A DNA stretch of 64,000 nt, from the NCBI GenBank assembly GCA_003280345.1, contig QCFB01000001.1:154039-218038 (forward strand), read 5' to 3'. Numbering within the stretch: position 1 is the first letter of the stretch; the number at the start of each line of letters is the position of its first letter. The notes below the pieces were generated by a model that was not told where the DNA came from, searched no databases, and saw nothing but the letters and a program-made list of their open reading frames with translations. The translations under genes and the position numbers were made by a program. Shown here piece after piece: positions 44,901 to 52,929 of this stretch. The DNA comes from Prochlorococcus sp. AG-363-A16. GTDB taxonomy: Bacteria; Cyanobacteriota; Cyanobacteriia; PCC-6307; Cyanobiaceae.

Positions 44901-45746
44901 TTTAGAGATGCATTTCCTCAACTAATATATTTTGTCAACAAAGCACAAAATATTGTTGGAAATTTAAAGGAACCATCAGCCATGAATCCTTATTCAGCAT
45001 TTCTAAGAGAAGGAAATGAAGAAGGCAGAGTTTATGGTTCCGCCCCAGGAGCATATGGTGCTGGATTACAAGCACTTATAGATTCAGGTGCCTGGGATAA
45101 TAAAAAGGATTTGGCAAATGCTTATTTAGCATGGAGTCAATGGAAATATGAAGGGTATGGTAATCCAATACCTGATAAAAAAGGATTAGTTAATTGCCTT
45201 AAAAAAATACAAGTTGTGCTTCATAACCAAGATAATAGAGAACATGATATTCTTGATTCGGATGACTATTATCAGTTCCATGGAGGATTATCAGCTGCTG
45301 TAGAGCAAGTTTCAGGTACAAAGCCAAATATTTTATTAGGAGATAATTCAAGAAGAGAAAGGCCAAAAATAAATACACTCAAAAAAGAAATAGAAAAGGT
45401 TGTTATTTCTCGATTGTTAAATCCAAGGTGGATTGAAGGCATAAAGGAACATGGTTATAAAGGTGCATTTGAAATGAGTGCAAGTCTTGATTATCTTTTC
45501 GCATATGATGCAGCTACAGATAATGTGCCTGATTGGTGTTACTCAAAAATTAATGAGGAATGGTTAGGCAATAATTCAACAATAGAGTTTCTATTATCAA
45601 AGAATCCATGGGTACTAAGAGATATGGCAGAAAAGTTCCTTGAAGCATCCAACCGTGGCATGTGGAAGAATGCTGGAATTCAAGAAAAGAATAAGTTAAT
45701 TAAAATGCTAAATGAAGCCGAGACTATAATTGAAAATACTAATTAA
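41994..45746 (+). CDS. cobN: Cobaltochelatase subunit CobN
   Basis: CobN is the large subunit that inserts cobalt into hydrogenobyrinate a,c-diamide in B12 synthesis. The protein is 1250 residues, normal for CobN and similar in fold to ChlH of magnesium chelatase. Family motifs are present: [20 protein letters not shown]-type region ([19 protein letters not shown]); [40 protein letters not shown]; and [20 protein letters not shown]. In Prochlorococcus the ATPase partners are thought to be ChlI and ChlD (general knowledge). The start ATG 41994 is chosen over an out-of-frame ATG at 41990. Confidence 0.95.
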   Translation: [1250 protein letters not shown]

Positions 45747-45764
45747 TTAAACTATTAAAAATTA

Positions 45765-46421
45765 CTATCTTCCAAGTAAGCTTAATCCATGGGTATCGGT
45801 TCCACAGCTCTTAAGCAACCCTAAATTATTAATTTCAGCTTCTATTTCATCACATATTAGAGGACTATATTGCCATATTGGATTAAAATCATAGTCATAC
45901 CAAACCTCTGCACCATCAATACCTAAATTCGCTGATTCATAGATTAAATCCCTAAAATGAATCCTATATCTTGCAGGATGAGCCAAAATAGCAACTCCAC
46001 CTGCAGCATGAATGGCATCTATTACAACCTTTCCACTAAGTGCACTACCATTAACAGATTCTCCCTTTGTATAGGGTTTTAGGTCAATATTGTTTATATC
46101 AAAGTCAAGACCAATAACATGAACCAGACAATTTTTAATTAAGCAACTAATCTCAATACCAGGCCATAATTTTGGATATTTAGAGATATCTAATTGGTTA
46201 TAAGTATCGTTAAAAGTTAATTGCAGATATGCATCTATATTATGGTGGTCTGTAATTGCAATATGTTTAAGGCCCAATTGTGTGGCTTGAGCCATAAGTT
46301 GTTTAGGGGTCAAGCTACCATCACTAAATGTAGTATGACAATGCAAATTAATAATTTTAGGACAACTTTCTCTATTTATTTCATTTAATATTATTTTCAA
46401 CGATGAAATTCCATTCAGCAT
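45765..46421 (-). CDS. PHP-domain phosphoesterase
   Basis: A 218-residue protein of the PHP superfamily. Metal-binding motifs are visible: NLHCHTTFSDGSLTPKQL near residue 24, HIAITDHHNIDAY near residue 56, the Glu of WPGIEISCL, VAILAHPARYRIHF, and the C-terminal CGTDTHG. The layout resembles the RNase AM/TrpH (YciV) group, which acts on 5' ends of short RNAs or on 3',5'-nucleotides. Substrate here is inferred. Its ATG follows the hemJ stop with no gap (TAAATG), so it is coupled to hemJ. It is convergent with cobN. Confidence 0.87.
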   Translation of the reverse strand: MLNGISSLKIILNEINRESCPKIINLHCHTTFSDGSLTPKQLMAQATQLGLKHIAITDHHNIDAYLQLTFNDTYNQLDISKYPKLWPGIEISCLIKNCLVHVIGLDFDINNIDLKPYTKGESVNGSALSGKVVIDAIHAAGGVAILAHPARYRIHFRDLIYESANLGIDGAEVWYDYDFNPIWQYSPLICDEIEAEINNLGLLKSCGTDTHGLSLLGR

Positions 46422-46997
46422 TTATTTTACCTTCAAGAATTCTTCTGAGCGTATTCGACGCCATCTCGCATAAAATTGTATTGATGCTGCCATAAATAAC
46501 ACTAATGTTACGATAAACCATGTAGCAGCAGATGTTGGAAATTGATTTTTAAATACAACCAACATTACAACAATTACAAGTAATAATGTTGGTAATTCAT
46601 TAAATGCTCTAAGCTGTCTTGCTGACCAATTACATTCATTTATCGATAATTTATTCATTAACTTATAACAATATAAATGGTAAATTAGAAGTGCAGTAAC
46701 AAATAATAATTTAGCTTGCATCCAACCTTGTGAAAGCCATCCAGGTTGCATTATTAGCATTCCTACTGCATTGATTACTGTTAAAATTAATCCAGGTGTT
46801 GTAATAATATTCGAAAGTCTTTTTTCCATTAAACAATATTGCTCCTTAAAAGCAATTCGTACGGTTTCTTCTAATTCTTCAGCTTCAACATGATAAATAA
46901 ATAGCCGTACAAGATAAAAAAGTCCTGCAAACCATACGACAACACCAATAATGTGTAGTGTTTTAAACCAAAGGTATGCCTCAGGTGGCAATGTCAT
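46422..46997 (-). CDS. hemJ: Protoporphyrinogen IX oxidase HemJ
   Basis: HemJ oxidises protoporphyrinogen IX to protoporphyrin IX, the branch precursor of heme and chlorophyll. The 191-residue membrane protein has about five hydrophobic segments. The key His lies in AYLWFKTLHIIGVVVWFAGL, with the signature FYLVRLFIYHVEAEE after it. Another conserved block is MEKRLSNIITTPGLILT. The C-terminal RWRRIRSEEF is typical. It is found in cyanobacteria that lack HemG and HemY. It starts the hemJ-PHP pair; the upstream 179 bp gap to uvrC shows no obvious element. Confidence 0.93.
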   Translation of the reverse strand: MTLPPEAYLWFKTLHIIGVVVWFAGLFYLVRLFIYHVEAEELEETVRIAFKEQYCLMEKRLSNIITTPGLILTVINAVGMLIMQPGWLSQGWMQAKLLFVTALLIYHLYCYKLMNKLSINECNWSARQLRAFNELPTLLLVIVVMLVVFKNQFPTSAATWFIVTLVLFMAASIQFYARWRRIRSEEFLKVK

Positions 46998-47176
46998 TTT
47001 AGGTAAGGGGGTTAAGATACAAGACTGTAATGTCTATGATACTGATTAAAATCATTATAAGAAATAAATAAACATGGAAGAATATATTTCTAAACTTTTA
47101 ATTATTTATTTTTTATCATATGAGATCAAGCGGCTGTCAACGATATTCTGATGAGAAGGTATTTTTATAGCACTAA

Positions 47177-49105
47177 TCAACCATGGTGAAAATATTTATA
47201 TATATCTGTAGCTAATTTATCGCCAAGACCTGGTATTGCTTTAAGTTCATTGAGGCTTGCAATTTGAATTGCATCAACTGATTGAAAATGTCTAAGGAGT
47301 TGCTTGATTCTCTTAGGCCCCACACCTGGTATATCAGTTAACGATGATTTTGTCATTCGTTTATTTCGCTGTTGTCTGTGAAAACTTAGTGCAAATCGGT
47401 GTGCTTCATCTCTAAGCCGAATTAGTAACCTAACACCAATTTGATCTGGGCTGCTCTTTAATGGATGTTTAAGGCCTGGTAAATAAATATCCTCATTTTT
47501 CTTGGCAAGAGAGCAAACTTGTAAATCCTCATCTAAATTTAATTCTCTTAAAACATCCATCACAGATGATAATTGACCTTTTCCTCCATCAATCATAATT
47601 AAATCTGGCCAATCGTTTATGTTTACTTGCTCTAAGGCACTTGCCTTTGAATTTACTAAATTACTTATATCTCCATATTCTTTTTTTAGCCGAGACCAAC
47701 GATTAAATCGTCTACGTATAATTTCTGATAGAGATTTAAAATCATCACTATGGCCTAATTTAATATCATCACTTTTAATCTTATATTTTCGGTAATGCTG
47801 TTTGGCAGGAATTCCATTAATGAATACTACTTGTGACGCAACAGCATCGCTTCCTTGTATATGGCTAATATCATATCCTTCTAACCTTCTTGGTAAATCT
47901 GTTAATTCTAATAATTGGGCTAAATCCTCAATTGCAAACTCTTGAGCTTGTTGACCTTTACGAAGGCGTTCAAGTTCGATATTTGCATTTTTTTCAACTA
48001 ATTGCACTAATTCTACTTTTTGATTTCTTCTAGGGGATTTAATTACAACATTACGTCCTCTAATTTCACTAAGCCATTCCTGAATTAATTTTGTTTGAGG
48101 AAGTTCATGTTGAACAAGAATTTCCGGTGGTACCTCGATTGATTCAACTTGACTGTAATGCTCCTCAATTATTCTTTGTAAAACAATTTCATCCTTGGCA
48201 TTGTTAGAATTAGATACATACCCTAACCTTCCTACTAATTTACCTGACCTCATTTGGAATATTTGAATTGATGCTATTTTCAGATCACTTTTTAATGCGA
48301 TTATGTCTCTATTTATTGTCGAATCTGGAAGAGATAGTTTTTGATCTTGATGTAATTGTTCAATGCCTTTTAGCTGATCTCTTATTATTGCAGCATTTTC
48401 ATAATCTAAAGAGTCAGAAAATCTAGCCATCTGGTCTACTAACAATTTTTTTAAAAGATCATTTCTACCTTGAAATATCATTTCAACCTTTTTAATTGTT
48501 TCTCTATATTCCTCAGATGTTATTTGTGCCTGACAAACCCCTGGGCATCTTCCGATTGAGAAATTAAGGCAAGTTCTATCTCTATATAAAGGTCTAGGTC
48601 TTTGCCTTAATGGAAATAACTTCTTGACTAGAAATAATGTTTCTCGTAAAAGGGTTACATCAACAAATGGACCATAGTATTTGTCATTTACAGACCGCTC
48701 TCTTCTTCTCCTGGTAATAAATATTCTTGGATAGGGATCACTCCATGTAATACATAAATATGGATATTTCTTATCATCTTTAAGTAGAACATTAAAATAT
48801 GGTTGGTTGTTTTTTATTAGGCTATCCTCTAATGTTAAGGCTTCTGCCTCACTATCAGTAACTATATATTCAATATTTACAACTTGTTTTACCATCAATC
48901 TAATTCTTGGAGACAATTGATTATTTTTTCTAAAATAACTTCTAACTCTTGTTCTTAATGATTTCGATTTACCTACGTATAAAACTCTATCTTCGTAATC
49001 TTTCATTAAATAACAACCTGGACATGTTGGTATATGCTTGAGAGTTACTTCAAGGTTATTTGGATCGTTTAAAATAGATTTGTTGGGTAATATTGAATTA
49101 ATCAA
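47177..49105 (-). CDS. uvrC: Excinuclease ABC subunit C
   Basis: UvrC makes both incisions in nucleotide excision repair. The 642 residues carry the GIY-YIG endonuclease domain (PGCYLMKDYEDRVLYVGKSK, about 29-48), a cysteine set in RTCLNFSIGRCPGVCQAQIT, a UvrB-binding UVR helix pair near 210-240, the RNase H-like domain with GYDISHIQGSDAVAS and MIDGGKGQL, and C-terminal helix-hairpin-helix motifs (IPGVGPKRIKQLLRHF). The start is TTG at 49105 with no nearby ATG. It is eight bases after the flavin reductase gene upstream. Confidence 0.96.
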   Translation of the reverse strand: MINSILPNKSILNDPNNLEVTLKHIPTCPGCYLMKDYEDRVLYVGKSKSLRTRVRSYFRKNNQLSPRIRLMVKQVVNIEYIVTDSEAEALTLEDSLIKNNQPYFNVLLKDDKKYPYLCITWSDPYPRIFITRRRRERSVNDKYYGPFVDVTLLRETLFLVKKLFPLRQRPRPLYRDRTCLNFSIGRCPGVCQAQITSEEYRETIKKVEMIFQGRNDLLKKLLVDQMARFSDSLDYENAAIIRDQLKGIEQLHQDQKLSLPDSTINRDIIALKSDLKIASIQIFQMRSGKLVGRLGYVSNSNNAKDEIVLQRIIEEHYSQVESIEVPPEILVQHELPQTKLIQEWLSEIRGRNVVIKSPRRNQKVELVQLVEKNANIELERLRKGQQAQEFAIEDLAQLLELTDLPRRLEGYDISHIQGSDAVASQVVFINGIPAKQHYRKYKIKSDDIKLGHSDDFKSLSEIIRRRFNRWSRLKKEYGDISNLVNSKASALEQVNINDWPDLIMIDGGKGQLSSVMDVLRELNLDEDLQVCSLAKKNEDIYLPGLKHPLKSSPDQIGVRLLIRLRDEAHRFALSFHRQQRNKRMTKSSLTDIPGVGPKRIKQLLRHFQSVDAIQIASLNELKAIPGLGDKLATDIYKYFHHG

Positions 49106-49112
49106 AGATTAC

Positions 49113-49595
49113 TTACCCGCCGTATGACCAACCAGTAGAAGAAAGGTTTAATGCTTCTGCGTCAGAGTTAAGTAATGCGGATTTAACTTCAGCTACAAAT
49201 ATAGAATGGTCTCCATGAATAACCTCACCAATAACCTCGCATTCAACACCTCCAATAGCATCCTCAAGAAGTGGTAGGCCAAGTTCACCATTAACGAATG
49301 GAGCATTCTCGAATCGTCCACCTAATGCCTTCTGTGGCTTAAAGAAGACTGCAGCTAAATCTTTTTGATCAAATCTAAGAACATTGAGTGAAAAACGTTT
49401 TGTTCTTTGAATAATTCCATGGCTAGAGCCCTCAGCTCTAACTGCTATAACAACTAAAGGTGGCTCAAAGGAACCTTGGGTGACCCAACTGGCTGTAAAT
49501 CCATTTACCTCATCGTCCTCTCTTACCCCACAAATAAACAACCCATGAGGAATTTTTCGAAGTAAGACCTTTTTTGCCTCAAGATCCATAGCCAT
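49113..49595 (-). CDS. Flavin reductase-like domain protein
   Basis: A 160-residue FMN-binding split-barrel protein of the DIM6/NTAB group. Features: PHGLFICGVREDDEVNGFTA followed by SWVTQGSFEPPLVVIAV, the usual FMN-contacting strand pair, and RFSLNVLRFDQKDLAAVFF. The same fold occurs at the C-terminus of cyanobacterial flavodiiron proteins, but no diiron domain is attached here. Partner and substrate are unknown. The frame opens at TTG 49604; the ATG 49595 (MAMDLEAKKVLL) is preferred. It is divergent from coaD and upstream of uvrC. Confidence 0.85.
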   Translation of the reverse strand: MAMDLEAKKVLLRKIPHGLFICGVREDDEVNGFTASWVTQGSFEPPLVVIAVRAEGSSHGIIQRTKRFSLNVLRFDQKDLAAVFFKPQKALGGRFENAPFVNGELGLPLLEDAIGGVECEVIGEVIHGDHSIFVAEVKSALLNSDAEALNLSSTGWSYGG

Positions 49596-49665
49596 AGTAT
49601 TCAATCAACTAAATCAACTTTAAGCTGTTGAACGGAATTGCGTACACGATCAGCCTAGACAGATT

Positions 49666-50151
49666 ATGAAAGCACTTTACCCAGGCAGCTTCGACCCGCT
49701 CACGTTGGGTCATTTGGACCTTATAGAACGCGGTTGTAGTCTTTTTGGAGATGTGATTGTTGCTGTCCTGAGTAACTCGGCAAAAAAAGCGACGTTTTCT
49801 CTTGAAAGACGACTTGAGCAAATCAGCCTTGCCACAAAACATCTGAAGAAAGTAAAAATAATTAGCTATGATGGCTTGACAGTCAGTTGCGCGCGTGAAA
49901 ATAATGTTGATCTCATAATTAGGGGACTTAGAGCAATGAGTGACTTTGAATATGAGTTACAAATAGCACATACCAATCGAACATTAGACGATGAGTTCGA
50001 AACCATTTTCCTTGCGACTGAAGCCCACCACAGCTTTTTGAGCAGTTCATTGGTAAAAGAAGTGGCTAGGTTTGGAGGCAACACAGAGCATATGGTGCCA
50101 AAAGAAGTGGCAAAAGATCTAAAAAGGCATTTTAATTCAAGCAAGAACTAA
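49666..50151 (+). CDS. coaD: Phosphopantetheine adenylyltransferase
   Basis: CoaD makes dephospho-coenzyme A from 4'-phosphopantetheine and ATP. The 161-residue hexameric enzyme carries the nucleotidyl-transferase motif [20 protein letters not shown] at the N-terminus, [20 protein letters not shown] in the middle, and [18 protein letters not shown], the ISSS/T-type ATP motif. The ATG is clear. It is followed seven bases later by a coiled-coil protein gene, so the two are co-transcribed. Confidence 0.96.
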   Translation: MKALYPGSFDPLTLGHLDLIERGCSLFGDVIVAVLSNSAKKATFSLERRLEQISLATKHLKKVKIISYDGLTVSCARENNVDLIIRGLRAMSDFEYELQIAHTNRTLDDEFETIFLATEAHHSFLSSSLVKEVARFGGNTEHMVPKEVAKDLKRHFNSSKN

Positions 50152-50158
50152 TTTAATC

Positions 50159-50929
50159 ATGCAAGATTACGAGTTGGAGATGCTAGAACTCCTTGAGTTG
50201 CTTGAGGAATCTCTACTAGATTGCACTCGCATACCATTTACTGGTAATCGAATAGTCAATGAGCAAGAGGTAATAGATCTTCTCAGCTCTATAAGAAAGT
50301 CAATACCTAGTGAACTACAAAAGGCTACACAAATAAATCAGAACCAGCTAGAATATATATCTCTTGCAAGAAAGAAAGCATCTGAAATACTAGAAAAAGC
50401 AAGGCTAGAAAGGTACAAATTAATTACAGAATCAGATATAGCTGTCGAAGTAGATAGAAAACAGATAGAGTTAAAGCGTAATACTGAATTCTACTGTAAT
50501 GAAATCGTAAATAAAGCAAAATTAGAAGCAAACAAAATAAAATCAGATTCCGAAACTAAGATTAAAAAACTTGAAATAGCATATTCTGAAAGAAAAAAAT
50601 CACTTCAATTAGAAGAACAAAAGAAAATAAAAAATGTTAAAAGGCAATTATCTAAAATTAAATTTGAGATCAAAAATGAAAATGAATTGAGACTTAAGAG
50701 GGCACTTAAAGAGCTAGATGCTATAAAGCATAAAGCTATAAAGCTGAATAAACTAGCAATACAACATGCTGAAAAGATACAAAATGATTCGATTCAATTG
50801 AGAAGAAGAACAAAAGAACATTGTGAAATAATGATAGAAAATACAAAAAAGAAATCAAATTTAATTAAAATGTCAGCCAATAGATATGTTAAATATAGAT
50901 TAAATCAAAATTATCAATCAAATAATTAA
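50159..50929 (+). CDS. Long coiled-coil protein, possibly DivIVA-like (Cdv3 type)
   Basis: A 256-residue protein. The N-terminal 65 residues (LLELLEESLLDCTRIPFTGN, then EQEVIDLLSSIRKSIPSELQ) form a compact region; the rest is almost pure charged helix rich in Lys and Glu, predicted coiled coil. The pattern of an early 'RIPFTGNRIVNEQEVIDLL' segment is one I associate with cyanobacterial DivIVA-like division proteins (Cdv3), and with genes next to coaD in other cyanobacteria. ATP-synthase subunit-b-like annotations also arise from the same coiled coil. The family is not certain; high AT content continues throughout. Confidence 0.65.
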   Translation: MQDYELEMLELLELLEESLLDCTRIPFTGNRIVNEQEVIDLLSSIRKSIPSELQKATQINQNQLEYISLARKKASEILEKARLERYKLITESDIAVEVDRKQIELKRNTEFYCNEIVNKAKLEANKIKSDSETKIKKLEIAYSERKKSLQLEEQKKIKNVKRQLSKIKFEIKNENELRLKRALKELDAIKHKAIKLNKLAIQHAEKIQNDSIQLRRRTKEHCEIMIENTKKKSNLIKMSANRYVKYRLNQNYQSNN

Positions 50930-50982
50930 TTAGCTAATATTTTTATTATCTATTAATTTTAATGATTAATGAATAAATAATA

Positions 50983-52266
50983 TTAACCACAACGTTTAAT
51001 AAATGTAGATGCTAAAAGTAATTTATTAATTATATAATCTGGTTCATTAACATTATTACCTATAATACTGATAAATATATTGCCTTTATCTGTGTTAAGA
51101 ATACCAGTAATTGACCTTATGCCACTAAGTGTGCCAGTTTTGCCGTAGAATTTTCCATATAAACTTTGATCAAAATTAACACTCCTAAGTGTACCTCTTA
51201 TTCCAACAATGGCCAAACTACTTTTAAATCTTGAAAAATAATCTTGATTAGAAACAAATTTCAATAGATGAGCCAAACCAAAGGTTGTTACTCTATTTTT
51301 TCTTGATAAGCCACTTCCATCATACAAATCAAAATTTTTAACAGGTATTCTCTTATATCTCAACCACCCTAGCATTCGTTTTGAAGCATTTTCAACATAC
51401 CAGTTGTTAGATGCTTGACGTAATAATACTTCAGCAGTGTAATTATGGCTTTCTGAATTAGCTAACGAAAGCAATGAAAGAAAAGGTGCAGATTTTATAT
51501 TATAAATAAGTTCACCTTTCTTTGTACTATTTACAAATCTAGAATAGTTTTTAACTAAGATATTTGGTGTTATACCTTTTGAATCAAACTCTTCGAGAAA
51601 GATGTTACGAATAAATTGAGGTGGATTCTGTATAGCAGATGATTGTGCATTGCTTGTAAATGCTAGTGTAGTAATAGGAGGACCATAGATATTATATCTA
51701 TCATATGATGTCCAACTAGAAGGCCACCATTTATAAGATGATACCTCATATAAATGTATTTTTAAATTGTCTAAATTGTTATCATTAATTGATGACTGCT
51801 CAATAATCTTATTTGTAATTTTCTTTATAAAATATCTATCTATATCTGGGTCTCCATTTCCTACAATGTGAAATACTCCATTATTACTTTTATATACCGA
51901 TGTTTTTAATGTAAAATCATTATTTAATTTATCAAGTGCAAAAGCAGTTGTTAATAGTTTTTGATTAGATGCTGGTATCATAGGCTTATGACTATTGACA
52001 CCAGCAATCTGAGAACCATACTTATCAAGCGTAGTTATGCTCCAGAAGACCGACTTACTTCCTAAAATTGACAAGTACTCGTTATTTAAAGGAACACAAG
52101 TTTCTACTTTTCGTTTTCCAAAGACCCTTTTCTCAATTATATCTATATTGTTATCATTAAAAATATATTTGTTGAGATAGAAATAGTCAGACAATACTAA
52201 GGCTATTAGTAATAGCTTAAAATATCTTAAAAATATTTTAATGTTGTACTTTCTTGAAGTTTTCAT
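50983..52266 (-). CDS. dacB: D-alanyl-D-alanine carboxypeptidase/endopeptidase (PBP4, family S13)
   Basis: A 427-residue penicillin-binding protein that trims or cuts peptidoglycan cross-links in the periplasm. The N-terminal hydrophobic segment (FLRYFKLLLIALVLSDYFYL) is a membrane anchor or signal peptide. The S13 active site is complete: SxxK in MIPASNQKLLTTAFAL near residue 83, SxN in ANSESHNYTAEVLL, and KTG in GKFYGKTGTLSGIRS. Length fits PBP4. One base separates it from the DUF1995 gene upstream, so they are co-transcribed. Confidence 0.92.
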   Translation of the reverse strand: MKTSRKYNIKIFLRYFKLLLIALVLSDYFYLNKYIFNDNNIDIIEKRVFGKRKVETCVPLNNEYLSILGSKSVFWSITTLDKYGSQIAGVNSHKPMIPASNQKLLTTAFALDKLNNDFTLKTSVYKSNNGVFHIVGNGDPDIDRYFIKKITNKIIEQSSINDNNLDNLKIHLYEVSSYKWWPSSWTSYDRYNIYGPPITTLAFTSNAQSSAIQNPPQFIRNIFLEEFDSKGITPNILVKNYSRFVNSTKKGELIYNIKSAPFLSLLSLANSESHNYTAEVLLRQASNNWYVENASKRMLGWLRYKRIPVKNFDLYDGSGLSRKNRVTTFGLAHLLKFVSNQDYFSRFKSSLAIVGIRGTLRSVNFDQSLYGKFYGKTGTLSGIRSITGILNTDKGNIFISIIGNNVNEPDYIINKLLLASTFIKRCG

Positions 52267-52896
52267 TTAAACAATAGTTTCAGCCAATGTTTCTGGGCTT
52301 GGCTTATTTTTAAAATCTCTAATATATCTATATCCGTCTGGATCTAAACGAAAGACAGACCAATCATTTGGATAACACTTCATTAAAGCGCCGTTAGACA
52401 AAGGTTGGACCCAAAATATATTATTCCATGATGATACAAAACCCTTTCTTCGTTCTCTTCCAACACTTCCAATACCAACAGCACCATCTTCTAGTTTTCC
52501 ATTTAACATCACAATGCGGTTTTCTGATCCTTCAACTAATGCAGAAAATTCTACGTAATCATAAGGTTGAGGTGAAACACATATAAGTAGTTTATTTTGA
52601 TATTCATTTATCGATTTACCCTTTAATTCCTTGAAAGAAAATATAATATTTGCAAAATCGGAATATTTATTTTTAGCTAGAGCAGTGGCACCTGCATCTG
52701 GCCAACATAAGAGCGTTTTAATATTATTATCACTTAAGCTTTGACATAAACGAATAACAACTGGCATTAAGCGGAGACCTTCAAATCTAAGATCTAGTGA
52801 TAATCTTTTATCACTATTAGTATTTAAGTTCATTAGCAATGAATCAAGCATAAATCTTTCTGCTTCTCTTAGGTCTCTTGGAAGTTGATTTGACAT
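52267..52896 (-). CDS. DUF1995-family protein
   Basis: A 209-residue soluble protein of the cyanobacterial and plastid DUF1995 family, named after plant proteins such as LPA3 that help photosystem II accumulate (from memory). Recognisable stretches are LPRDLREAERFMLDSLLM, RLSLDLRFEGLRLMPVVIRL, LLCWPDAGATALAKNK and NGALMKCYPNDWSVFRLD. The Asp-Ala-Gly motif and the cysteine-bearing 'CYP.dW' strand are the most conserved. Molecular role is unknown. It sits between the cysteine desulfurase gene and dacB on the same strand. Confidence 0.82.
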   Translation of the reverse strand: MSNQLPRDLREAERFMLDSLLMNLNTNSDKRLSLDLRFEGLRLMPVVIRLCQSLSDNNIKTLLCWPDAGATALAKNKYSDFANIIFSFKELKGKSINEYQNKLLICVSPQPYDYVEFSALVEGSENRIVMLNGKLEDGAVGIGSVGRERRKGFVSSWNNIFWVQPLSNGALMKCYPNDWSVFRLDPDGYRYIRDFKNKPSPETLAETIV

Positions 52897-52929
52897 TGTT
52901 ATTTGTTTATTAGTTATCTATCTAATAAT

